From a virus, in IMG/VR virus record IMGVR_UViG_3300010391_001864, positions 1 to 25,896 of that record: a stretch of DNA of 25,896 nt; one strand, given 5' to 3'. Position 1 is the stretch's first letter. Every line of letters starts with the position of its first letter. This document shows positions 15,684 through 24,673 of this stretch, piece by piece. The position numbers were made by a program, and so were the translations under genes. The notes below the pieces were generated by a model. It was not told where the DNA came from. It made no database searches and saw only the letters and a list, made by a program, of their open reading frames with translations.

Positions 15684-17882
15684 ATGGCTACAAATCCACT
15701 GGATCAGTATCTTAATGACGGTTCCGCAGAACAGAAGGCTTTATATAGCCGAAAAGCCGATGATAAAACATTGGCAGAATTTGTTGGTTCTGCTAATCCA
15801 ATGCAATATTTAACAGGGGATTATTCGGTTGGAGCTCAAAACCAATCCGCCTCAAATAGTTTGGTAAAACAGTATGGAGAATATTCAAGCCTGCAGTACC
15901 AGACTCAAAAAAAGGCTTTAGCAGCAAAGGGAATTAATCTAGATACCTACCTCGATCCATCCCATCAGCTTTATAACCCCGGAGAAGGTGCCGGTGCTAA
16001 TCGAAACGCTACAGTACTTTCTACGCAATTAAGAGCAAAAGCTGAACAGGATGCGATTAAATTAGCTTTAAGCGGCGGCACGGCTCCAAATTATAAAGCA
16101 CAGTTACAGGCAAAGTATGTGGCGGCCGATGCTCTTGCCAAGAAAGCTTTTCGTAATCCTACATATCGTGCAGAAGCTGATAGAATTAAGAATTTGATTG
16201 ATGGCTTGGACATAAACACGAATATCAGTGGAGATGTTTTAAAACAAGAAAACGCTGCCGCCGCCCGGGTAGCTGGAAATTTGCCCAATGCAGGAGCAGG
16301 GATAGGGAATATCGCAGGCGGCGGGGTTATTAATAATCAAAGTGTTTCTACAGGGATTAGTTATGACAAGCTGGCTAGGGCGGCTAATTCTGGGACTCCA
16401 ATTACTCAGGTTACTGGTGATATGGCTCCAGGAGGAAATGCAAAAAATGCTATCCAGAGAAACGAGAATGGCGATTATATTTGGGGGAATGGTACATATA
16501 AAACATTGGATTTAGCTAAAACTGCTGCAGCAAAAGCTGGAGTAACTTCACCAAACATTTTTGACACGATCACCCGTGATGAAAAAGGAGGGTATGTTTT
16601 TCAGGGTCGGAGTTATTCTGATCTGAACTCCGCTCAATCTGCAGCAAAAAGATCAGGTGTTTCAGCTACCTATAACGTCCAAACCCTTCCGCAAGGGGCA
16701 GGAACGGTTGCAGGAGGGGCCAAAACACCTCAACGTTCCACATATGCTCCTGGAGCCGCTGGTGATCAGCAATTTAAGAACGCTATGGACCGTTATAATG
16801 CTGCCCAAAGTGGACAACAATGGGTATCACCAACACAAGCAACTAGTCCACAGGATGAAATTGCGGCCATGGACCAAGATGCTAATGATGCTATGCGGGC
16901 TGAATTGGATACTATCAAAAGCCAAACCGGGAAGGTGGATTTATCTAATTCTGCTTCTTTAGTGGCAAAACTAGAGGCAGCTTTAAATGGTGAACAGGCT
17001 CCAGCACGACCCGATCAAGCCAAAGTTTTAGAAGATCAAAGAACAAAACTTGGAGTAGGTCCTTTGGAAGATTCATTAAACGATGTGGATGCCAGACTCA
17101 CCAAATTAGACGCTGATTTCCAGAATGTTCTCCAAGATGAAGAAAACCGAACTGTTTCAGTAGGAGCTATTCGTCGTCGTCAGTCAACACAGGGAGTTGA
17201 ATACGATAAACTAAAACGCGACCTGGTTGCTGAGCGTAATTCAATAGTAAACGAATTAGATCAGAAAAATAGTGTTATCAACACGATAATGGCAGCGGCC
17301 GGCAAAGATTTCGAAAATGCTCAACAGGACTACCAGGCTCAGTTTACGAGGTCATTGCAAATGATTAATTTACTGCAAAATAATGAGGATCGTGAATTGA
17401 GTAAACAAGAACAATCCAGGGACAATGCGCGTGCTAATTTTACGATCATTACAAACGCTATTTCTGCCGGGACTATTGATTGGGATAAGATTGATCCAGC
17501 CCAAAAAATTTCTTACCAAAAACTCGAAATGCAGGCTGGTTTGCCCGTGGGAACACTTGAGGCGTATGTCCAAAAACCTTCAGCTGCTTGGAAAATGTCA
17601 ACGATTCTTCCGGGCGTTGATGATAACGGGAATCAGGTGGCTACGGTTTTTGAGCAAAATAGCCAGACTGGTGAGTTTAGAACCACAAAATTAACAACTG
17701 ATTATTCACCTAAAACAACATCGACCGCTGCACAAACTCCTGAACAGAAAGCCGAACAGGAGTTCTGAGAGTATACATCCACATTGATTGGGAAAGGGGA
17801 TGATGAAACTTCGGTAAAACAATTGATAGCTCGTTATCCTTGGCTTACGCAGGCTCAAGCACAAGAAGAACTTGGTCTTTAA
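15684..17882 (+). CDS. Large helical virion (internal/ejection) protein, with in-frame TGA
   Basis: 694 residues to TGA 17766-17768; in the same frame 37 more codons follow to TAA 17880-17882. N-terminal half contains QYLNDGSAEQKALYSRK and a short tandem repeat: residues about 257-286 (NGDYIWGNGTYKTLDLAKTA) and about 296-325 (GGYVFQGRSYSDLNSAQSAA). The C-terminal half is long charged helix or coiled coil (LEDSLNDVDARLTKLDADFQ, DKLKRDLVAERNSIVNELDQ). Length, composition and place after the fibre fit an internal virion protein or a short tape-measure-like protein. The 37-codon extension (contains LIARYPWLTQAQAQEELGL) ends 9 bases before the next ATG, so it probably belongs to this product. I annotate the long form; the short form ends at 17768. 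Confidence 0.7.
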
Positions 17883-17891
17883 TAAAATTTT

Positions 17892-20753
17892 ATGGTAGCT
17901 CCCTCATGGTATAAACCTACGGCAGCAATTGTTGTGAATGAAAACCAAGAAATTATTCAACCTCAAGCTGATGCCCCTTCGTGGTACAAAGAAAAAAATG
18001 CGGTAAAAGCTCCGGATTGGTATGATGCGAAGAAACAAAGGCCTACTTATGAATCTGTTGCCATGGACGCTCTTTCGACAGGAACGAAATATCTTATCTC
18101 CAAGGCCGCCTCTGATAAAAGTATTCCAAAAGGAGTTTTTGATGATGCTGCTTTAGGGATAGGTAAAATTCAAGGATGGTGCGGAGAGTATGCTTCCAGA
18201 CTTTCTACCGCTTCTAAGGTTGGTGATTCTTGGAATCAAAAAATAGCTAACGCGAATAAAACACCTGACGCAAAAAACAGTATTCAACCTGGATATAAGG
18301 TTGTGATTCCTTTGGGAGTAAATAAAAAAGGTGAAGGATATGGACATGTTATTGCTGCTATTACTGCCCCGGATGAAAAGGGTAATTTTTATGTTGCTCA
18401 AAGCAATGCGGATGGTCGTCAAAATCGCGGGGAAGGTCCGGGTGTAGCGACATATGGTATTTTTAATGTTAATGATCTTAACAAGAGATACGGTAAAAAC
18501 TGGGGAGCATTGCCTGGAGAATTAAAAACAAATGCTTTTGCTAATGGGAAGGGTGCTATCCCTATCCAAAAACCTCAAAATGATACGGGTGAGGAGGATA
18601 ATTGGGTTAATAGATTGATAAAAGGTGGGGTTAAAGTTGTGAGTTCTGCCGTTTCTGGCGGCCCGGCACCACAGAAATCTAATTTAACGAATGACCAAGC
18701 GCCTTCATCTGTCTTAAACACGAACAATCCTAAAGTTTTAGCTGACTATGTTTTAAAACAAGGGATTAGTGATTTGCAGAGTAAAGAATGGTGGGTAAAT
18801 TCACCTGTGAAAAATGAGGCCTGGAAGATCTTAAATGATACGAGGGGAATAGACACCTCAAAATATAATCCGGATATTGTGAAGTCAGAAATTGGTGCCG
18901 ATAATGCGAATTGGTTACTTGACCCCGTGAAGAAGGCTATGGGCATGAAAACAGCCAAGCAATCCGTCCACACCCTCACGCAAGCGGAAGCGGATCAAAT
19001 GGGGAAACCTGATATTTTAACCGGGGCTTTATACAAAGGAGCGGGTAACGAAAAAGGCTTTCAGCCTGCTATCCAAGAAAAAAGGATGGTTGCATTCACA
19101 GAGCAAGAATATCAGAAATTGAGAGATGAGGCTCCTAAAATGATTAGTGATACGTTGGCTCCAGTGAAGCAGGTAATTAAAAATTCTGCCGGGCTGAATC
19201 CAGCATATTCTTATCTTGGAGGTGCTATGATAGATGCTTTGGAAGAAAGTGCGCACGCTGTTGCCTCAGGTATATCAGATATAACTGGAGTAAAAAAAGG
19301 AGATAGTTTTGCTCAAATTGTTGGTCAGCTTGGGAATGGAGGGTTAAAAATAGCTTTTGCGCCAGCTATGGCCCAATTTAATAGTGTTTTAAATGCTATC
19401 CCTGGAGCAAAAGAGATTTCATCCAATGTTCTTAATCATATTGTTGAAGGAGCTATAAAAGGCGGTGAAATATGGACAGATCAGTTGGAAAAATTATCTG
19501 GTGTTAAAGGATTTTCTAAGGAAGCACAGAAAATTTTAAAACCTGCTTTGGAAAATACTATTCCGATTTTAATTTTTCATGCTGCCGGAAAACTGGGAGT
19601 TAAGGTTGTAGAAGGTGTTGCGGATAAATTTTCAAAAGGCGAAAGTGCTTCCCTGCGCGATACGGTTTCTAAGCCTTTTGATCCACAATCAGTAGAAGCT
19701 TTAAAACCTCTAGGAAATGGCAAAACAGCTTTAGACAACATGGCTGCCCAGCGAGCACGTTTGAGTGAACTTCAGCAAAAAGGAAAACAAGAACAAGTGG
19801 TTGTTCCAGTAAATGGTGAAAAAGCTTTAGAAATTAATACTTTTACTTATAGTGATGGGAAAGTAGGTGCCAGTTTAAGAATCAAAACAGAAGAGCATTC
19901 CATAATGACACCCATTACCGGCAAATATGAATCTCCCCGGGCGGCTGTAGAGGCCATGGTTTCAAAAATTGAAGAATTAACTAACAAAGGTAGTGATATT
20001 GCTTCAGAGGCGATACGTCAAAAAATTGACCAGCTCAAAGAAACGAATTTCAAGGATATTCAAACTCCCAAAGCTATGCAGGAGGGTGTCGTTAAACCTC
20101 AAGAAACAACAAAAAATATTGTTCCAAAAGAACAAATGTCATTAGAAGATTTTCGTGCAAAATCTAATCCAGACAAAAATTTTAAACAACCAAAAATTGT
20201 AGAAGGAACCGGGAAAGAAAAAACCAGGTCACTTGCAGTTGGAGTTGAGCAAAAAGCCATCGAGCATCGTCTTACTTCAGAGTTTGGGGATCTTCCAACA
20301 TATAAAGAAGTGAATATGGGAGATCAAGCACGACGTTCTCAGGATATTCACGCTAAAGACCCGGCATTGGCTTTCGAGATCGCTATGGGCAGAAAACCTG
20401 CCCCAAAAGATGTTTTACCTGAAAGCGTTTTTGTTGCTGTAGAAAATGCAGCTATAAAAGCCGGTGATGTTGAAACGCTTCGACAATTAGCCACAAATTC
20501 TAAACTTGTTTCAGAAGCTACTTTAATGGGTCAACGTATTAGAGCTCTTGGAGAACGTGATCCTGAATCACCCGTTGCAGCTATTTCTTCAGTCATACGT
20601 GCCAGAGAAAATGTAATTTTGAAGAAACTTAAAAAAGGTGAAACCGCTGAAACGGCAAAAAGGAAAGCCGTGAGTGAAATAAAAGTCGAGATTGTGAAAG
20701 TAAGACCAACAAAACAGACTTGGGCAAATTTTATTGAATCCATAAAATGTTAA
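17892..20753 (+). CDS. Large virion protein with N-terminal CHAP-like cysteine hydrolase
   Basis: 953 residues. The N-terminus has three APxWY motifs (residues 3-7, 28-32, 40-44). Residues about 80-200 resemble a CHAP/NlpC-like amidase-peptidase: GWCGEYASR with candidate nucleophile Cys97, PGYKVVIPLG, and GYGHVIAAI with candidate His152, followed by FYVAQSNADG. Such domains in ejected or tail proteins open the cell wall. The rest is helical, with one Gly/Ala-rich weakly hydrophobic part (residues about 435-520) and an RSQDIHAKDPALAFEIAMG-type section seen in large multi-domain phage proteins. Ends TWANFIESIKC just before the next gene. Confidence 0.72.
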   Translation: MVAPSWYKPTAAIVVNENQEIIQPQADAPSWYKEKNAVKAPDWYDAKKQRPTYESVAMDALSTGTKYLISKAASDKSIPKGVFDDAALGIGKIQGWCGEYASRLSTASKVGDSWNQKIANANKTPDAKNSIQPGYKVVIPLGVNKKGEGYGHVIAAITAPDEKGNFYVAQSNADGRQNRGEGPGVATYGIFNVNDLNKRYGKNWGALPGELKTNAFANGKGAIPIQKPQNDTGEEDNWVNRLIKGGVKVVSSAVSGGPAPQKSNLTNDQAPSSVLNTNNPKVLADYVLKQGISDLQSKEWWVNSPVKNEAWKILNDTRGIDTSKYNPDIVKSEIGADNANWLLDPVKKAMGMKTAKQSVHTLTQAEADQMGKPDILTGALYKGAGNEKGFQPAIQEKRMVAFTEQEYQKLRDEAPKMISDTLAPVKQVIKNSAGLNPAYSYLGGAMIDALEESAHAVASGISDITGVKKGDSFAQIVGQLGNGGLKIAFAPAMAQFNSVLNAIPGAKEISSNVLNHIVEGAIKGGEIWTDQLEKLSGVKGFSKEAQKILKPALENTIPILIFHAAGKLGVKVVEGVADKFSKGESASLRDTVSKPFDPQSVEALKPLGNGKTALDNMAAQRARLSELQQKGKQEQVVVPVNGEKALEINTFTYSDGKVGASLRIKTEEHSIMTPITGKYESPRAAVEAMVSKIEELTNKGSDIASEAIRQKIDQLKETNFKDIQTPKAMQEGVVKPQETTKNIVPKEQMSLEDFRAKSNPDKNFKQPKIVEGTGKEKTRSLAVGVEQKAIEHRLTSEFGDLPTYKEVNMGDQARRSQDIHAKDPALAFEIAMGRKPAPKDVLPESVFVAVENAAIKAGDVETLRQLATNSKLVSEATLMGQRIRALGERDPESPVAAISSVIRARENVILKKLKKGETAETAKRKAVSEIKVEIVKVRPTKQTWANFIESIKC

Positions 20754-20757
20754 ATTT

Positions 20758-23130
20758 ATGAGTTTTTGTTTACTTCCATCGCAGGCAGATGTATTTCTAG
20801 GGAAATTAAGAAAAGGAGAAATTAATCCTGACAAACTTTCTGGCATGAAAAGTTCAGAGCGTCGTGCTTTCTTTTCAGAATTTTTAGGTGAAACTGCGGG
20901 GACACGAACTAACGCACTATTTGAAAGTAAGCTTCTTTTAAAAAATCAACAGCAGGGGATTATTAATTGGGCCAAACAGCTTACTGGCATTAAACCAGAA
21001 GTTCGTCGAGATATTTTAAATAAAGCTGAAAGAATGACGGAAATTCTTCAGCCTTCAGAGATTGATGGGTTTCTTAATGATCTAGTGGCACAGAGGCTTG
21101 GATTAGGAGTGAGTGTAGCAGAGGCCAGTAAAATTGCTGATTTGGCCAAAGTTACGGCAGAAAAAAGAACAGCGTGGGATGGTAAGAAATGGAATACAGA
21201 AAAAAACCGCCTTGAATTTGGGGCGGCTAAAGTTGCTTTTGGTGAATATGTGGCAGGATTAAAGCTAGAAAGCCAAAAATTAGGATTAATTGGGGCTGTA
21301 AGAAATCCAGTTAAAATTATCGAAAAAATTGGTGGAACTGCAAAATCTTTAAAAGCTTCGTTTGATCTTTCTACAATTTTTCGGCAAGGATGGAAGGTTT
21401 TATGGACCTCTCCTACTATTTGGGCAAAGAACAGTGCTAAGGCTTTTATTGATGCGGCGCAAACAGTGGGCGGGAAAAATGTGATGGATGCTGTTAATGC
21501 TGATATTTTGAGTCGTCCCAATGCTATGAATGGGTTATATGGCAAAGAAAAATTGGCTATTAGCAATGTTGAAGAAGATTTCCCGGAAAATATTGTTGCG
21601 AAAGTCCCCGTTATTGGAAGGCTTTATAAAGCTTCAGAAACCGGATATACAGCCTTTCAGTATCGAACGCGTGCAGATGTTTTTGATAAATATGTGGAGA
21701 TTGCTAAGAAAAGCGGGGCGGATATTGAAGGAATAGGAAAACTGGTGAATACCCTTACCGGCCGTGGACATTTAAAAAAAACAGAATCAATCGCTAATAC
21801 AATGAACGCAGTGTTTTTTGCTCCTCGTTTTGTGCGTTCACAGTTCGATTTTTTGACCGGGATGGCTTTTCAAAAGGAGGTGGGTAGTTTTGCACGAAAA
21901 ACTGCAGCATTAAATTTAGTAAAAGTAATTTCCGGAACAGCTGGTGTTTTAGCTATAGCAAATGCGGTTTTACCTGGAAGTGTGGAATTTGATCCTAGAA
22001 GCTCTGATTTCGGGAAAATTAGAGTGGGGGATACACGTTTTGATGTATCAGGTGGCATGGGTTCATTAATTACCTTAGCCGTGCGCCAATTGAGTGGACA
22101 GATAAAGAGTTCTAGTTCAGGAAATATCATACCTCTTGATTCTGATGCCTTTGGGGCGATGACTCGTTGGGATGTAGCGTGGAATTTTACTGAAGGAAAA
22201 TTTTCTCCGGCAGCGAGTTTGGTCAAGGATTTAATGAAGGGAAAGACCTTTGAAGGAGAAAAACTAACTTTACAAAATGAAGCAATGAATTTGTTTGTGC
22301 CTTTGCCTATTTCAAATTATTTAGAGTTGGCTTCAAACCCAAATGCGGCTAATCCTGTTTTAGCAAGTATCGCTGATGCGTTGGGTGTCGGCACTAATAC
22401 CTATACCCCAACTTCAAAATTCGATGAATTCCAGGAAACTTATGATGAAATCCAAAAATTAAAATCAGATGGGAAAAATGAAGACGCCGATAGGGCGTTT
22501 GATAATTTAACTTCCGGAGAAAAGAAAACCTATAAAATGTTGGAGTTAAAGCCACAATACGATGAAATAGAGAAGTTAAAAGCCGAAGGAGAAACCACAA
22601 AGGCTGAGGAACTTTACAACAAGATTTCAAAGAAAGATCAAACCGCATATAAAGCTCTTGAAAAAGAATTTTCTACCACCTCTGACAAGGAGAATAAGGT
22701 TCAAAACTCAAAGACGGAAAAAAGTTTGATTGATAATATTACAACTTACGCCGAAGCAATTGGGACCGATCCGGCAACAGCTTTTGATCGTATTTTTAGC
22801 GGACAATATATCCGGCGAACAGATAACGGAGCCATTATTGTTGAAAGAATGTCTTTAGAAGATTCCCAAAATGTAAAAAAAGAAGGTGGAGGGAATAATC
22901 CTGGCATGAAGCTAGATCACACCATTCCTTTACAGCTGGGTGGATCGAACTCCAAAGACAATTTAAAACTTGTTACAACTGATGAATGGAAATCTTATAC
23001 CAAGGTGGAAAACTATTTAGGTGAGCATTTACGGGACAAAAAGATCAGCAAAACTGATGCGCTAAATGCAATTACCAAATTTAAAGAAGGTAAAATTTCC
23101 TTTGATGAAATTAAACGTAGTTATCCTTAA
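20758..23130 (+). CDS. Large virion/polyvalent-type protein with C-terminal HNH-like module
   Basis: 790 residues. Opens MSFCLLPSQADVFLGKLRKG and soon shows a NALFESKLLLKNQQQGIINW block that I recall from large phage virion proteins. The centre contains likely membrane-interacting helices (NLVKVISGTAGVLAIANAVL, residues about 385-405). Residues about 560-640 hold two diverged repeats beginning YDEIQKLKSDG and YDEIEKLKAEG. The last 80 residues read as HNH: LDHTIPLQLGGSNSKDNLKL, with D720-H721 and N735; the usual third His is Trp744. It may be the third of three ejected proteins. Its stop overlaps a minus-strand ORF by 4 bases. Confidence 0.7.
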   Translation: MSFCLLPSQADVFLGKLRKGEINPDKLSGMKSSERRAFFSEFLGETAGTRTNALFESKLLLKNQQQGIINWAKQLTGIKPEVRRDILNKAERMTEILQPSEIDGFLNDLVAQRLGLGVSVAEASKIADLAKVTAEKRTAWDGKKWNTEKNRLEFGAAKVAFGEYVAGLKLESQKLGLIGAVRNPVKIIEKIGGTAKSLKASFDLSTIFRQGWKVLWTSPTIWAKNSAKAFIDAAQTVGGKNVMDAVNADILSRPNAMNGLYGKEKLAISNVEEDFPENIVAKVPVIGRLYKASETGYTAFQYRTRADVFDKYVEIAKKSGADIEGIGKLVNTLTGRGHLKKTESIANTMNAVFFAPRFVRSQFDFLTGMAFQKEVGSFARKTAALNLVKVISGTAGVLAIANAVLPGSVEFDPRSSDFGKIRVGDTRFDVSGGMGSLITLAVRQLSGQIKSSSSGNIIPLDSDAFGAMTRWDVAWNFTEGKFSPAASLVKDLMKGKTFEGEKLTLQNEAMNLFVPLPISNYLELASNPNAANPVLASIADALGVGTNTYTPTSKFDEFQETYDEIQKLKSDGKNEDADRAFDNLTSGEKKTYKMLELKPQYDEIEKLKAEGETTKAEELYNKISKKDQTAYKALEKEFSTTSDKENKVQNSKTEKSLIDNITTYAEAIGTDPATAFDRIFSGQYIRRTDNGAIIVERMSLEDSQNVKKEGGGNNPGMKLDHTIPLQLGGSNSKDNLKLVTTDEWKSYTKVENYLGEHLRDKKISKTDALNAITKFKEGKISFDEIKRSYP

Positions 23131-23237
23131 TCACAAGGAAAACTGCAAAACCAAGCTTTGTACGGCTCTGTTTGGCTTAAATAAAAAGAAGCTAAAACTA
23201 AAATTCCAATTATGATATAGGGGAAGATTTTTTTCAC
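23127..23237 (-). CDS. 36-residue membrane peptide, unknown
   Basis: Read on the minus strand from GTG 23237 to TAA. N-terminal KK followed by one hydrophobic segment (residues 4-20, IFPYIIIGILVLASFYL), then a short tail with two Cys (AWFCSFPCD). This is the layout of a signal-anchored peptide, such as a small spanin or toxin-like membrane peptide. It has no Shine-Dalgarno and starts 33 bases after the preceding minus ORF. It meets the 790-residue gene tail-to-tail. Short, so coding status is uncertain. Confidence 0.42.
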   Translation of the reverse strand: MKKIFPYIIIGILVLASFYLSQTEPYKAWFCSFPCD

Positions 23238-23270
23238 AGAAAAACAACAAAGAATAATATATTAGGTTTT

Positions 23271-23414
23271 TTAAGAAGATAAAATCCTTTCATCACTAAT
23301 GATTCTTGAAAAATTTTTACCGTAAGGAAGTTCCCGAAGGATAAAAATTCCAAGAATTATTGTTGTTAAAACTCCTAATCCTATTGAAATCCACCAAATG
23401 AGAAATTCAGACAT
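23271..23414 (-). CDS. 47-residue single-pass membrane protein
   Basis: Minus-strand ATG 23414 to TAA, nine bases after the stop of the upstream minus gene, with an AAATTAAAT leader like those of other genes here. One strong transmembrane segment (residues 4-27, FLIWWISIGLGVLTTIILGI) followed by a basic/polar tail (RELPYGKNFSRIISDERILSS). Size and layout fit a small holin, antiholin or exclusion protein; no motif decides. Confidence 0.55.
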   Translation of the reverse strand: MSEFLIWWISIGLGVLTTIILGIFILRELPYGKNFSRIISDERILSS

Positions 23415-23423
23415 ATTTAATTT

Positions 23424-23624
23424 TTAAATTATTCTTTTTTTGTTATCTTCTGTTTCTTTCTTTTTAGCCCATTCAAAGAACTTATCCAAAAAAGTATCCG
23501 AAAAAACTCCAAACATAAGCCAAACTAAAATAAAAGAAAAATAATTATATCCAGTTAATTTGCCATCAAAAAACATTGCCAGTAACCCTCCCAAGAATCC
23601 TCCTAATAAATAAGCATAAACCAT
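23424..23624 (-). CDS. Small two-pass membrane protein (holin-like candidate)
   Basis: 66 residues from ATG 23624 (71 if TTG 23639 is used). Two hydrophobic segments: VYAYLLGGFLGGLLAMFF and YNYFSFILVWLMFGVFSDTF, joined by a short polar loop, then a charged C-terminus (KKKETEDNKKRII). Two-pass topology with a charged tail is typical of many holins, but also of other small phage membrane proteins. Transcribed opposite to the late genes on both sides, so it must have its own promoter in the 23640-23743 gap. Confidence 0.65.
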   Translation of the reverse strand: MVYAYLLGGFLGGLLAMFFDGKLTGYNYFSFILVWLMFGVFSDTFLDKFFEWAKKKETEDNKKRII

Positions 23625-23743
23625 TACAGTAAACTTCAAAATTAAGATATTTGAACATTAGCACTGTTTTGCGTTTTGTAAAGGCTATAGTTGCCATAAA
23701 ATTTCTACGCGATAGGGTAAGATCACCTTTATTCCACAATTTT
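23625..23743. other. Divergent intergenic region
   Basis: About 119 bases between a leftward membrane-protein gene and the rightward peptidase gene. Divergent transcription requires promoters here for the minus cluster at least. Rightward, TATAGT (23686) and TAAAAT (23697) look like -10 boxes, but no well-spaced -35 is seen, so no promoter is called. Confidence 0.4.
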
Positions 23744-24658
23744 ATGGATAAGAAAAAACCTATTCAGTTAGATGCGCCAGGCTATTTTGGTGCAGTCGAT
23801 GATGCTCCACTAGATCAGGATTATCAGCTCGCAGGAGGAGCTTTAACGCTTCCCAAATCTAGAGAAACATACTTTTTAAAGAAGACTCATTATCAGCAAA
23901 CGGAGGTTTCATCGGTAAGCTGTACTGTTCATGCTGCCATGGGGGCGTTTACCGATCAAACGGGCAATGTGTTTGATTTACCTAATCGTCAAGCTGTTTG
24001 GAATATTGCTTTAGCTGGCGGCGCCGATCCTCTTGTTGGTTGGTCAGTAGCAAAAGCGGTTGATGTGGTTCGTAAATATGCCAACACCCTCTGGGGACTC
24101 AAAATGATGTCATTTCGCGTTGAGGTAGGAAGCAAAGAGTTCTTCCAAGCATTAGATCAAGGGTATTCGATTGTAACAGGGTTTAATGGGTCTACAGCGT
24201 ATGAGGTGGACCGCAGGGACGGTATTTTGGATAAAGTTGTGTTTGGACGAACGTTATATGGCCATAGTGTCAGGATTTGTAAGGATATGGATGGAAATTT
24301 CACTTTGGTGGTAGATAATTACCCTAAAACATCAAAATGGAATAACTACAAAATAGATCGGTCACATTTTGATAAGCTCATAGCCAATAACGTTTTTTTT
24401 AGAGGCGGATATGTATTTGTTCTAAAGGAAGATTGGGAAAAAATGAACGTTTCTACCTGGGTGCCGGTTTGGGCTCAAAAGTCGGTGGAAAAAGCTCTCG
24501 ATAAAAAAATTATTGATCACACCAATACGATTGATTTGCCTTTAACTGTTCCAGAAATAGAGGCAATTTTGCAGGAGGTTGGGGTGTTTCAGCAAAAACA
24601 GGGGACCATTAGCCTTGTTCGGCTTCTTGTCGCACTTGACCGTTTAGGACGATTATAA
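23744..24658 (+). CDS. Papain-like cysteine peptidase with SLH-like C-terminus
   Basis: 304 residues from ATG 23744, which follows ACAATTTT as in other genes; the frame is open to TTG 23651 but the extra 31 residues are basic and unlike the rest. Papain-type features: HYQQTEVSSVSCTVHAAMGA with Cys60 as nucleophile and a preceding Gln, YGHSVRI with His174, and VVDNYPK with N192. The last 70 residues (VPVWAQKSVEKALDKKIID, then helices) resemble an S-layer-homology or cell-wall-binding repeat. Role could be endolysin or virion maturation/entry protease. It is followed by a small membrane protein, the usual lysis pairing. Confidence 0.68.
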   Translation: MDKKKPIQLDAPGYFGAVDDAPLDQDYQLAGGALTLPKSRETYFLKKTHYQQTEVSSVSCTVHAAMGAFTDQTGNVFDLPNRQAVWNIALAGGADPLVGWSVAKAVDVVRKYANTLWGLKMMSFRVEVGSKEFFQALDQGYSIVTGFNGSTAYEVDRRDGILDKVVFGRTLYGHSVRICKDMDGNFTLVVDNYPKTSKWNNYKIDRSHFDKLIANNVFFRGGYVFVLKEDWEKMNVSTWVPVWAQKSVEKALDKKIIDHTNTIDLPLTVPEIEAILQEVGVFQQKQGTISLVRLLVALDRLGRL

Positions 24659-24673
24659 TTTAATCTCATTTTT

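Noticed and set aside
23640-23702. Sigma-70-like promoter (TATAGT or TAAAAT)
   Set aside because: No -35 box at 16-18 bases; the nearest TTGTAA is 15 bases from TAAAAT, so evidence is weak.
23651-23743. TTG start for the cysteine peptidase
   Set aside because: Adds 31 basic residues unlike the family and covers the divergent intergenic space; ATG 23744 has the usual leader.
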